From contig JAPOYV010000046.1 in assembly GCA_026706385.1 (NCBI GenBank), forward strand, positions 62,001 through 126,000: a DNA stretch of 64,000 nucleotides, given 5' to 3'. The stretch is from Gammaproteobacteria bacterium. Its GTDB lineage: Bacteria > Pseudomonadota > Gammaproteobacteria > Pseudomonadales > Azotimanducaceae. The position numbers were made by a program, and so were the translations under genes. Positions 52,503 through 61,237 of the stretch are shown here, in pieces. Within the stretch, counting starts at the first letter, position 1. Each line of letters begins with the position of its first letter. The notes beneath the pieces are model-generated. The model worked only from the letters and a program-made list of their open reading frames with translations. It had not been told where the DNA came from and searched no databases.

Positions 52503-54539
52503 TCAGCCACCGTCGAGCGTGTGGAAGTACTCCACGTACGCGCCGAACCGGTCGCGGATATCGCCGACGTATTGAACGACTTCCGTGCCGCGCACGTAGC
52601 CGTGGGCTGCGCTTCGGGCGTATTCCGGTTCCGCCAGTTTCAGCATCGCCCTCTCGACGTTGTCGAACCACAACGAGCTGTCGAGGCCCAGCCGCGCCGC
52701 CAGGCGTCGCCCGTCGCGGACGTGACCTGGCCCCGCGTTGTAGGCGGCGAGGGCGAACCAGAGCTGTTCGCCCACCGGCAGGTTGGGGAATCGCTCTCGC
52801 GTCCACGCCAGGTACTTCACGCCCGCGGTAATGCCCGGCTCCGGCTCCGCGAGGCGGTCGGGGTCGATGCCCACCTCCTCCGCCGTCGACGGCAGCACCT
52901 GCAGCAAGCCGCGCGCCCCGGCGAAACTCACCCGATCGGGGTCGAAGCCGCTCTCCTGGTACATCTGCGCGACGACCAGGCGCCAGTCGAAGCCTGCGGT
53001 TTGCGCTAGCGGCCGGACGATATCGTCGTACGGGGACAGCACATCTGAAGTGACCCGGTGCTCGCGCTGCCGGCTCATGCGCCGCTTGTTCACGAAGTAC
53101 TTGTTGCGCAGGACGTTGAAGTCGTAGCCGCGGTAGTTCTCGTCGATGAACGCGTCGAGTTCCCGGAGCAGATCGACGCTGTCCTCGCGCACGGCCCAGG
53201 CCAGGCCCTGGGCGGGTTCCAGCGCCAGGCCAAGGGTCAACTCCTCGTCGAACGTGGCAGCAAGCTCGGCGTGCTGGCCATCGACGAGCGTGGCGTCGTA
53301 GGTGCCGTCGGCGACACCGGCGAGGATCGCGGCGGTGGACTGTTCGACGTGGTCAATGGCGAACGGCTGCGGCACGGTCAACGTACGCAGCGTGGCGGCG
53401 TGGCTCGTCGCCGGATTCACGACGACGCGGCGCCCGGCCAGACCGGCCAAGTCGGTGATCGGGGCCGCCGCGGTCACAAAGGTCTCCCGGATCGACAGGT
53501 AGGGGCGCGAGAAGCTCAAGCCCCGCGCCTCGCGTGCCGGCGTCGGTGTCAGCCCGGCCGCGATCAGGTCTCCGCGTCCCGCGAGCAGACCATCGATCAG
53601 GGCGTTGGTGTCGCGGGCAACGATCACCTCAAGCTCCAAGTCGTGGGCGTCGGCGAAAAGCCGCACAAGCTCGTACTCGTAGCCGAGCAGTTCGCCGCGC
53701 CACAGGTAGTACGTCGTCGGGGCATTGACCGTGAGCATGCGCAGCCGTTTGGCCGCTTGCACGGCGGGCCAGTCCCGGTGTGCCAGGATCTCTTCGTCGA
53801 CGCTGTGCCGTTCCCGCAGGTAGGCGTCAAGAGCCTCCTTGAGCAGCGGGTTGGTTTTGCGAACTGCCCAGGCATGTTCGTGGAGTTCCGGCAGTTCGCG
53901 GAGTTTCTCGACCCCGGGACTGGTCCGCACCACGACCCGGGCCGCCGCCTCGTCCATGATCGTCGCATCAATCTCGCCCGCCTCGATGAGGCTGCCGAAC
54001 ATCACGGGGTCCGCGTCGCCCGCCACCGGCACCCGCGCGGCATCCGGATAGTGGGCCGCCAGGGACTCGACGTAGGCGGTGCCGGCGGCAACGCCGAAGA
54101 CGCCGTCTTCACGAGAGCCGATCACCCACTCGCGCGAACGCGTGAGCGGCACGGAGAAGGCCACGCGCTCGGCGCGTGAGGGCAGCACCGTGATGTTGTG
54201 GACGGCGACGTCGGCACGTCCTTCGTCGAGAACCGCGAAGATCTCGGTCATGTCGGCCGCGATCGCCCAGTCCACTGCTAGGCCGTGGCGGGCCGCAAAG
54301 CCCTCGGCGAGGCGCCGGTACTGCTCCGTCGACAGGCCCTGCGAAGGCAGCGTCTCGAACCCCGTCCAAGACCGTCGCGCGAGGCGGATCGTGCCGCGTT
54401 CGACGATCTCGGGCCAATCGCCGGTGAAACGCTCGGGCGCCGCCACCGCTGGCGGGGCGGCGACCCCCGGATTCGGCCCGCACGCCGACGCGGCGACGGC
54501 CACGAGCAAGAACGCACACGACCGCACCATCCTCTTCAC
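52503..54539 (-). CDS. Lytic transglycosylase with two solute-binding domains (MltF-like)
   Basis: A 678-residue murein lytic transglycosylase, longer than MltF (about 500). A lipoprotein signal with Cys20 (VAVAASACG) comes first. Two family 3 binding domains follow in tandem: about 45-265 (from TIRLARRSWTGFETLPSQGL) and 270-490 (from LRMLTVNAPTTYYLWRGELL). The SLT domain has the catalytic Glu in MYQESGFDPDR, then GARGLLQVLPSTAEEVG and LAAYNAGPGHV. It would cleave peptidoglycan at the outer membrane, perhaps under control of a small ligand. ATG overlaps the preceding stop (ATGA). Confidence 0.88.
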   Translation of the reverse strand: MKRMVRSCAFLLVAVAASACGPNPGVAAPPAVAAPERFTGDWPEIVERGTIRLARRSWTGFETLPSQGLSTEQYRRLAEGFAARHGLAVDWAIAADMTEIFAVLDEGRADVAVHNITVLPSRAERVAFSVPLTRSREWVIGSREDGVFGVAAGTAYVESLAAHYPDAARVPVAGDADPVMFGSLIEAGEIDATIMDEAAARVVVRTSPGVEKLRELPELHEHAWAVRKTNPLLKEALDAYLRERHSVDEEILAHRDWPAVQAAKRLRMLTVNAPTTYYLWRGELLGYEYELVRLFADAHDLELEVIVARDTNALIDGLLAGRGDLIAAGLTPTPAREARGLSFSRPYLSIRETFVTAAAPITDLAGLAGRRVVVNPATSHAATLRTLTVPQPFAIDHVEQSTAAILAGVADGTYDATLVDGQHAELAATFDEELTLGLALEPAQGLAWAVREDSVDLLRELDAFIDENYRGYDFNVLRNKYFVNKRRMSRQREHRVTSDVLSPYDDIVRPLAQTAGFDWRLVVAQMYQESGFDPDRVSFAGARGLLQVLPSTAEEVGIDPDRLAEPEPGITAGVKYLAWTRERFPNLPVGEQLWFALAAYNAGPGHVRDGRRLAARLGLDSSLWFDNVERAMLKLAEPEYARSAAHGYVRGTEVVQYVGDIRDRFGAYVEYFHTLDGG

Positions 54540-55132
54540 CGGTACAGTTCCCCGTCCGGCAGTTCCTCCGGCGCCAACTCCGACCAGACCTCGATCTCGC
54601 TCTGCACCGCGAAGTCCCCCGAAGGTCCGCGCTTCAGCAGCACGAGGAAGGCCCGTTCCTGGACACCGAAGACCTCGACGCAGACGAGCGCCGCGTCGTC
54701 CACGATGCCGATGCGCGAAACCGCGACGACCGGTTCTGCGTTTTCAGCGCTCAACCGCCTTGGATGCAGCCCGCTTGAGTCCACGCGCAAACGCGCCGCT
54801 GGTGCGCCGAACGCAAGGCTTACCGGCACGGCCTCGGCGTTGGCATCCAGAAAGGCTGCAAACAGGGCGGCCGCGACCGCGGCGTCGGTCACGCCGTCGG
54901 TGCGGCAGTCGCTTGGCCACCCGGCAACGCGAACATCGCCCATCGGCAACAGGAGGTCGGTGGCCAAGGCCGCGAGCACGTCCTGCTCGGTCGCCGGCGG
55001 CGGCTCGGCCGCGCATCCGGCGAGTAGGACCAAGGCCATCAGGGTGTGCGGATAGCGTCCGCATTCCGGCTTGGTACGGCGTCCATCACGGGCCCGGAGG
55101 CCCGCGCACCACGGGGCCGCTCTGGACGTCAT
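54536..55132 (-). CDS. Uncharacterised lipoprotein
   Basis: Up to 198 residues. A lipobox LAGC with a hydrophobic core (LMALVLLAGC) lies about residue 40, after a basic N-terminal extension that suggests a later start. The rest has no motif I recognise; it contains a central VAAALFAAFLDANAEAVPVS helix and ends ELAPEELPDGELYR. It is coupled by ATGA overlaps both to the CoA-transferase before it and to the transglycosylase after it. Confidence 0.6.
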   Translation of the reverse strand: MTSRAAPWCAGLRARDGRRTKPECGRYPHTLMALVLLAGCAAEPPPATEQDVLAALATDLLLPMGDVRVAGWPSDCRTDGVTDAAVAAALFAAFLDANAEAVPVSLAFGAPAARLRVDSSGLHPRRLSAENAEPVVAVSRIGIVDDAALVCVEVFGVQERAFLVLLKRGPSGDFAVQSEIEVWSELAPEELPDGELYR

Positions 55133-57471
55133 GCGGCTTCGCGTGCGTACACCTTGCGGCTATCGACCAGCGCTCGGGACTCGGTCGCGGAGTAGCCCAG
55201 CTCGTCGAGAAGGGCTAGCGTCGAATCCCCCATGGCGCTGGCGCCACCGTAGCGATCGTGCTTCGAGAACCGGGCCATGGGACCGTTGCGCAGGTAGTCG
55301 CCCCAGTCGGGGTGGACCGCCGGGGTACGCAGTTCCTCGATGCCGCAGTGCTCGTCGGTCAGGAAGAAGTCCGGCGGTGCCAGGCCGTCCGCGCGCACGC
55401 AGCCGACGCCCTTGGGTGCAAGCCGCGCCTCGAAGTCATCGGCGGCGCCGCCCGCGAATACGCCGTCGAGCACACCGCCGAGGTCCGGGTCGTCCCGGGC
55501 CACATCGAGGGACAGCTCGTCGGCGAAGGTCGCCCACTCGCGGTCGTTGACGATCATCAGGAAGACCCAACCGTCCGCGCACCGGTACAGCCGCTGCAGC
55601 GGCGACACGCCGAAGCCGTCCGCGTCGACCGCCGGCCGTTCCGGCTTGCCTTCGTAGGTCAGGAAGTCGTCCCAGTTCGCATACGCGTTGGCGCCGAACA
55701 TGTCGACGAAGATCTTCTGTCCCTTGCCGTGCGCCTTGCGTGCAGCCAGGCCAAGCAGAGCCGTCGTCGCGACGACCATCGACGTGTTCGGATCCGGGTT
55801 GACCTCGTTGGCGCGCAAGAGCTTCCGGGCCGTCTCGCGCAGGCCGTCCATGTCGGGCGCAACGTCGGTCGGGGGCAGGCCACCGAGCTGCCACACGACG
55901 CCGCCCAAGGCCGCCCCCGGGATCGGGTGCGTCGACGGGCGCTTGGCGCCGGGCCCGCCCGGTCCGTAGCCGTTGGCGGAGACGTAGACCAGGTTCGGAT
56001 TCACGGCGCTGAGATCCGCATAGCCGATGCCGAGTTTCTCCGGCACGCCCATGCGGTAGTTGTGTATCCAGATGTCAGCCTTTGCCGCCAACGCCTGGGC
56101 GATCTTCTGACCTTCGCTCGACTTCAAGTCCAGGCAGATGCTCTCCTTGCCGGCGTTGCACTTCGACGCCCCGAAGCCGTGGAACATGCTGCGGAACGGA
56201 TCGCCCGTGATCGGTTCGAGCTTGATCACCCGTGCGCCGAGATCGGCGAGTACGGACGCGCCCAGCGGGGCGGCGATGATGGTCGCGCTTTCCACCACGG
56301 TGACCCCCGCCAAGGGCTTGCGAGGCGCTTCGACGCTCGCCGACGGCATGGTCACCGGCCGTGCTTCGATGGCGTCGACGGTCGTCTCCGTCGCCGGCCC
56401 GCCCACGTCGCCCGGCGACTCGGTCAAGTTCGCGACCAGGCCGAGCTGCGTCATGCCGTTCCGCTCGACCACGTGGCCGTTGGCCACGACGTCGGGGTCT
56501 ACGAGCGCGTCCTGCGTGGTCTGGTAGGCGTGCGAGACGACGCCGCCATCGCTGACGAAGATGTCCGTCCACTCGGCGAGCGTCTTGGTCTGCATGTGCT
56601 CGAAGAGGCGTTCGCGGAACGCTTCGCGCACGTCGGGGGGCCAACGCAGCGGGTCGCCCTTGAACTGCGGCTCCTTCAGTTCGTCGGCAAGGCCCGAGGC
56701 GCGGAAGAAATTGGCCAAGAGGTGCGGCAACAGGTTGCCGAGTTGCAGCCAATGCCCGTCCTTCGTCCGCACCGGGTGGTAGTTGAACGTCGGCATGGAC
56801 TTGGTGCGGTCGCGCGTCGCCTTGGGCCGTTCGAGAATGCCTTTGTCCCAAAGCTGGGACATGGCCATGATCCCCATCTCGTAAGGCATCATGCCGCGCA
56901 AGAGCGAGGTCTCGAAGGTGAAACCGGCACCGGTCGCCTCCCGGCCCAGCAGTGCGGCCAGCAAGGCCGCCGCCGCGCTCTGCGCGGTGGCATGCGTCCC
57001 GACCTGCAAGGCCGAGTAGTTGGGCCCGTCGCGGTCGGCGACGCCCGCGAAGCTCAGCATGCGTCCAGACTTGGCGGCGACGACCGGTTCGTAGCCAGGG
57101 TATTTCGCGTACGGCCCGTCTTCGCCGAAACCCGAGACCACGCCGAGCACCAAGTCGTCCCGCCCCAGGGAGGCCGGATCCAGATGCAGCCGTTCGCGCT
57201 GCTCGGCGTTGAGGGTCGTCAACACGGCGTCTGCCGATTCCGCGATCAACGAGCGCACTTCTTCGGCCGTCGCCGTATCGCGCAAGTCCGCGTGCACGAT
57301 GCGCTTCCCGCGTGTCCACAGCGGCCATGAACCCATGTCCGCGAACGGGTCGCCGCCCGGCGGCACGACCTTGATGACGTCCGCCCCGAAATCCGCGAGA
57401 ACCGTGGTGGCGAGGCCGGAAACCGGGCCGATGCCCAGTTCCACGATGCGAAAGCGCGACAATGGCAGCAC
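55129..57471 (-). CDS. Tandem-domain CaiB/BaiF CoA-transferase
   Basis: A 780-residue protein with two class III CoA-transferase domains, about 1-370 and 385-775. Domain 1 starts FRIVELGIGPVSGLATTVLA with GADVIKV; domain 2 starts LAGVTVVESATIIAAPLGAS with GARVIKLEP. By alignment the catalytic Asp is kept in domain 2 (NPDPNTSMVV) but is Thr159 in domain 1 (QVGTHATAQ). One domain may therefore be structural. GTG 57471 is the start. Fused forms like this are known; substrates are unknown. Confidence 0.85.
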   Translation of the reverse strand: MLPLSRFRIVELGIGPVSGLATTVLADFGADVIKVVPPGGDPFADMGSWPLWTRGKRIVHADLRDTATAEEVRSLIAESADAVLTTLNAEQRERLHLDPASLGRDDLVLGVVSGFGEDGPYAKYPGYEPVVAAKSGRMLSFAGVADRDGPNYSALQVGTHATAQSAAAALLAALLGREATGAGFTFETSLLRGMMPYEMGIMAMSQLWDKGILERPKATRDRTKSMPTFNYHPVRTKDGHWLQLGNLLPHLLANFFRASGLADELKEPQFKGDPLRWPPDVREAFRERLFEHMQTKTLAEWTDIFVSDGGVVSHAYQTTQDALVDPDVVANGHVVERNGMTQLGLVANLTESPGDVGGPATETTVDAIEARPVTMPSASVEAPRKPLAGVTVVESATIIAAPLGASVLADLGARVIKLEPITGDPFRSMFHGFGASKCNAGKESICLDLKSSEGQKIAQALAAKADIWIHNYRMGVPEKLGIGYADLSAVNPNLVYVSANGYGPGGPGAKRPSTHPIPGAALGGVVWQLGGLPPTDVAPDMDGLRETARKLLRANEVNPDPNTSMVVATTALLGLAARKAHGKGQKIFVDMFGANAYANWDDFLTYEGKPERPAVDADGFGVSPLQRLYRCADGWVFLMIVNDREWATFADELSLDVARDDPDLGGVLDGVFAGGAADDFEARLAPKGVGCVRADGLAPPDFFLTDEHCGIEELRTPAVHPDWGDYLRNGPMARFSKHDRYGGASAMGDSTLALLDELGYSATESRALVDSRKVYAREAA

Positions 57472-57608
57472 AGGGGTCTCCCGCTCTTAGCAGCGGACAA
57501 CTGTGCGTGACGCGCCAAGCATGGTCAACCGCACCGAGGCGTGGTCCGTTCGTAGCCATTGGCGCGCCATCACTTGCCGATTCGGCCGGTTCCCACCACA
57601 CTACCGCC

Positions 57609-58697
57609 ATGACAGCCATGCACCGTTTTCCGAGCGCCGTACTCGCATGCGTCGTCGCGGTCTGCGCAGCGGCCGATCCGGTGGCGCCCGGCTTCACGCT
57701 GTCCGTGCTCACCGACGAGGTCCCCAATGCGCGACAGATGGCCCTCGCCGAGTCCGGGCTCTTGTTCGTCGGTACGCGCCGCGCCGGGAAGGTGTACGCA
57801 ATCGTGCCTTCAGACGATACGGATGCCGACCCCGAGGTCGTGACCTTCGCATCCGGTTTGGTCATGCCGAGCGGGGTCGCGCTCCTTGGCGACGATCTCT
57901 ACGTCGCCGCGCTCGACCGCGTCCTGCGCTACCCGGACATCGAAGCGACCTACCGGAGCAGACCGCGCCCGGAGATCGTGACCGACGAACTGCCCGATGC
58001 GCGCCACCATGGCTGGAAGTACCTCTCCGTCGGTCCAGACGGATTCCTCTACGTGAACGTGGGCGCGCCGTGCAACATCTGCAAGTCCGACGATCCGCGC
58101 TTCGCCAGCATCCTGCGCATGGACCCGGCCACCGGCGAGACGACGGTGTACGCGCACGGCGTGCGCAACAGCGTCGGCATGACCTGGCATCCCGAGACCG
58201 AGCGGCTCTGGTTCACCGACAACGGCCGCGACATGCTCGGCGACGACGTCCCGCCCGAGGAGGTCAACGTCGTTGTCGACGTCGGCGCGCACTACGGTTA
58301 TCCCCACGTGCACGGCGAAGCGATCCTGGATCCGCAGTTCGGCGACGGCCACGACCCCGCCGACTACGTACCACCCACGGTGGAGATCCAGGCCCACTCC
58401 GCCGCCCTGGGGCTCGCCTTCTACACGCACAGCGCGTTCCCCGCCGAATACGCGGGCGCACTGTTCATCGCCGAGCACGGCTCTTGGAACCGCTCCTCGA
58501 AGGTCGGCTACCGCGTCAGCGTCGTGCGCTTCGGCGCGGACGGGCCAGCCTACATGCCGTTCATCGACATCTGGCTGGCGAATGAGCGCGCTTCGGGGCG
58601 GCCGAACGACGTCGTGGTCGCCGCCGACGGCAGCCTGCTCATCTCCGACGATCAGGGCGGCCGGATCTACCGGGCGACCTACACCGGGACCGAATAG
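57609..58697 (+). CDS. Exported sorbosone dehydrogenase-like beta-propeller (PQQ glucose/sorbosone type)
   Basis: A 362-residue exported protein with a signal peptide (AVLACVVAVCAAADP). The propeller has the family block LPDARHHGWKYLSVGPDGFL, then AHGVRNSVGMTWHPETERLW, FTDNGRDMLGDDVPPEEVN and GYPHVHGEA. These resemble soluble glucose/sorbosone dehydrogenases that use PQQ, but PQQ binding is not proved. A two-cysteine insert (APCNICK) is unusual. It starts the four-gene set that ends the window. Confidence 0.85.
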   Translation: MTAMHRFPSAVLACVVAVCAAADPVAPGFTLSVLTDEVPNARQMALAESGLLFVGTRRAGKVYAIVPSDDTDADPEVVTFASGLVMPSGVALLGDDLYVAALDRVLRYPDIEATYRSRPRPEIVTDELPDARHHGWKYLSVGPDGFLYVNVGAPCNICKSDDPRFASILRMDPATGETTVYAHGVRNSVGMTWHPETERLWFTDNGRDMLGDDVPPEEVNVVVDVGAHYGYPHVHGEAILDPQFGDGHDPADYVPPTVEIQAHSAALGLAFYTHSAFPAEYAGALFIAEHGSWNRSSKVGYRVSVVRFGADGPAYMPFIDIWLANERASGRPNDVVVAADGSLLISDDQGGRIYRATYTGTE

Positions 58698-58724
58698 CCA
58701 GCGATCCGACGGAGCCGTTTGGAA

Positions 58725-61175
58725 ATGACGGCATCGAGGACATCGCCAACCTTATGCGTCGAGTTTTTGCGGGCGCTCGGCACGGCTGTCGTCGTCGGCA
58801 TCGCCTCGCCGGCGATCGCCGATCCCGTGACCGGTCTCGACGAGGCCCGAGGCTTCGTGCGCACGTTCTGCGCGGCCTGCCACACCGAACGCACGCAGCA
58901 TGTCCGCTGCCTGCGCTGCCACGTCGAGAACGGCGAGATCAAGTTCGCCGACCTCGATTTGGCCGACGTCGGCGCCCATCCCGAGGCCTGGGAGAAGGTG
59001 GTCGACAAGCTGCGCGCCGGCACCATGCCCCCGCTCGACGCCAAGCGCCCGCGCGCGGCAACGGTCGACTGGTTCCGCGCCTGGCTCGCGACGGAACTCG
59101 ACCGTGCAGCCGCGGCCCGGCCAAACCCGGGCCCGTCCCCGGTGTTCCGGCGTCTCAACCGCAACGAGTACCAGAACGCCGTGCGCGACCTCCTGCACCT
59201 CGAGATCGACGCCTCGCGGTTCCTGCCCGCGGACGACTCGAGCCACGGCTTCGACAACATGGCCGGTACGCTGCGCCTGTCGCCCCTGCTGATGGACCGC
59301 TACCTGGCAGCCGCCAAGGCGATCGTCCGGCTGGCGATCGGCGATGCGGCCACGTTCGAGACCACGACCTACCTCGTCGGCACCGAGACCGAACGCCGCG
59401 CTCGCACGAATGATGCGCCGCTCGGCGCCGAAGGCGGCACCGAGATCCGCCACAACTTCCCCGCCGACGGCGTCTACGAACTGACGGCGTCCCTGACGCC
59501 GGTGAACCGGCCCGGGGCCCGGCGGACCATCCCGTTCCTCGTCGATCACCGGCTTGAGATGACCGTCGACGGGATGCAAGCCGGCACCTTCACCGTCCCG
59601 AAGCCGCTCCAGGAAGTCCGCGATCCACCTAAGCACCGAGCCCGCCTTCGCGTGGCCGCCGGCAGCCATGCCGTGGCGGCAAGGTTCTACAAGATGCCGC
59701 TCAATCTCGTCGACGGCATCCTCGAACCGCTTGTCAACGAGCGCGGCGAAGGCGACATCGCCGGCGCCAGCGGCGCTCTTCCCCGCCTGCAGTCGCTCGG
59801 CATCGCCGGCCCTTACGGCGGCGCCCGGGTCGGCGAAACGGCGAGCCGCCGGGCGATCTTCGGCTGTACGCCGTCCGGGCCGGACGCGCCCGCCAAGGCG
59901 GGCGACGAAGAGACCTGCGCCGGTCGAATCCTCGACCAACTCGCATGGCGCGGCTATCGCGGCGCGGGGCCCGCCGCTGAGCGGCAGGCCTTGCACGACG
60001 CCTACGCGCAGGCACGTGGGCAAGGAGCCGATTTCGAGGCGGCCATCGGCTTGGCCGTCCGCCGACTGCTGGTGAGCCCCCACTTCCTGTACCGGATCGA
60101 GCGGCCCAACCCCGCGCCCGAGCCACGCCCCGCAATCGGCCTCGAATTGGCTTCGAGGCTCTCGTTCTTCCTGTGGAGCAGCATCCCCGACGACGAGTTG
60201 CTCGCGGCGGCGACGAGCGGACGCCTGCGCACCCAAGCCGACATCGAGCGCGAGGTACGCCGGATGCTGGCCGACCCCAAGGCCTGGGCGCTGACCGCCA
60301 ACTTCGCGAGCCAATGGTTGGAGCTGCGCAGCCTCGCGTTCCACCGGCCCACGGAACCGGCGAGCCTGGACTACGACGAGGCGCTGCGCGATGCCCTGCA
60401 ACAGGAGACGGAGTTGTTCTTCGACCACGTCCTCCGCCACGACCGCCCGGTCGCGGAATTGATCGGCGCCGACTACACGTTCCTCAACAAGCGTCTGGCC
60501 GACCACTACGAGATCACGGGCATCCAGCACGCCGACCTGCGCCGGGTCCCCCTGCCGCCGGGAAGCCTCCGCGGCGGCTTGCTGGGCCAAGGCAGCCTGC
60601 TGACGATCACGTCGCACCCTGACCGCACGTCGCCGGTGCTGCGCGGCAAGTGGGTGCTCGCCAACCTGCTCGGTACGCCACCACGTCCGCCGCCCCCCGA
60701 CGTGCCCGATCTCGAGGCCGGCAAGCCGGGTACGAAGGCGCCGACCTTGCGCGAGCGACTGCGCGAACACCGCGACAACCCGGCCTGCGCGGCGTGCCAC
60801 GACGCGATCGATCCGCCCGGCTTCGCTCTCGAGAACTTCGATTCCATCGGCCGCTACCGGGAACGCGATGCGTCCTGGAACGCGATCGACAGCGCCGCCG
60901 TCTTGCCCGACGGCACCCGGGTGCATGGCATCGTCGGATTGAAGCAGGCGCTCGTCGCCAAGCCGGAGCGCTTCGCGACCACCGTCGCGGAGCGCTTGCT
61001 GACCTACGCGCTCGGTCGCGGACTCGAGCCCTTCGACGCGCCGAGCGTGCGGGAGATCGTGGCACGCACAGCGGACGACGGCTTCCGCATGCAGGCCTTG
61101 ATCGTCAACGTCGCGCAAAGCTATCCGTTCCGCATGCACGGGTCCGACGCGGACCGGGTCGCTTCGGCCCCGTGA
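58725..61175 (+). CDS. Large c-type cytochrome protein (DUF1587-DUF1592-DUF1588-DUF1585)
   Basis: An exported protein of 816 residues (818 from TTG 58719). It carries three CXXCH haem motifs: CAACH at about 49 and CLRCH at about 60, both N-terminal, and CAACH near 690. The N-terminal pair is followed by RRLNRNEYQNAVRDLLHLEI (DUF1587). Later come blocks of DUF1592 (ASRLSFFLWSSIPDDELLAA), DUF1588 (TSHPDRTSPVLRGKWVL) and DUF1585 at the end. This planctomycete-style architecture is often paired with DUF1552. It is likely an electron carrier or oxidase in the periplasm. Confidence 0.88.
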   Translation: MTASRTSPTLCVEFLRALGTAVVVGIASPAIADPVTGLDEARGFVRTFCAACHTERTQHVRCLRCHVENGEIKFADLDLADVGAHPEAWEKVVDKLRAGTMPPLDAKRPRAATVDWFRAWLATELDRAAAARPNPGPSPVFRRLNRNEYQNAVRDLLHLEIDASRFLPADDSSHGFDNMAGTLRLSPLLMDRYLAAAKAIVRLAIGDAATFETTTYLVGTETERRARTNDAPLGAEGGTEIRHNFPADGVYELTASLTPVNRPGARRTIPFLVDHRLEMTVDGMQAGTFTVPKPLQEVRDPPKHRARLRVAAGSHAVAARFYKMPLNLVDGILEPLVNERGEGDIAGASGALPRLQSLGIAGPYGGARVGETASRRAIFGCTPSGPDAPAKAGDEETCAGRILDQLAWRGYRGAGPAAERQALHDAYAQARGQGADFEAAIGLAVRRLLVSPHFLYRIERPNPAPEPRPAIGLELASRLSFFLWSSIPDDELLAAATSGRLRTQADIEREVRRMLADPKAWALTANFASQWLELRSLAFHRPTEPASLDYDEALRDALQQETELFFDHVLRHDRPVAELIGADYTFLNKRLADHYEITGIQHADLRRVPLPPGSLRGGLLGQGSLLTITSHPDRTSPVLRGKWVLANLLGTPPRPPPPDVPDLEAGKPGTKAPTLRERLREHRDNPACAACHDAIDPPGFALENFDSIGRYRERDASWNAIDSAAVLPDGTRVHGIVGLKQALVAKPERFATTVAERLLTYALGRGLEPFDAPSVREIVARTADDGFRMQALIVNVAQSYPFRMHGSDADRVASAP

Positions 61176-61196
61176 CGGGCGTTCGCTGCCGAACTG

Positions 61197-61205
61197 TGGT
61201 ATAGC
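61197..61205 (+). promoter_or_regulatory. Candidate extended -10 before the DUF1552 gene
   Basis: TGGTATAGC shows TGnTATA, and the nine bases TGTGGTATA are identical to those before rpsB. It lies 33 bases before the ATG at 61238, so the DUF1552 and ankyrin genes may have an extra promoter. Confidence 0.35.
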
Positions 61206-61237
61206 TTTCGGCTGGGCAGTCGCGCACCGTACGCGCC

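Noticed and set aside
55258..57330. 690-codon open frame on the plus strand opposite the fused CoA-transferase
   Set aside because: Antisense shadow with no recognisable motif or ribosome-binding site; the minus-strand gene is well supported.
58752..61139. 795-codon open frame on the minus strand opposite the DUF1592-type gene
   Set aside because: Antisense shadow; the plus strand carries three haem motifs and family blocks.
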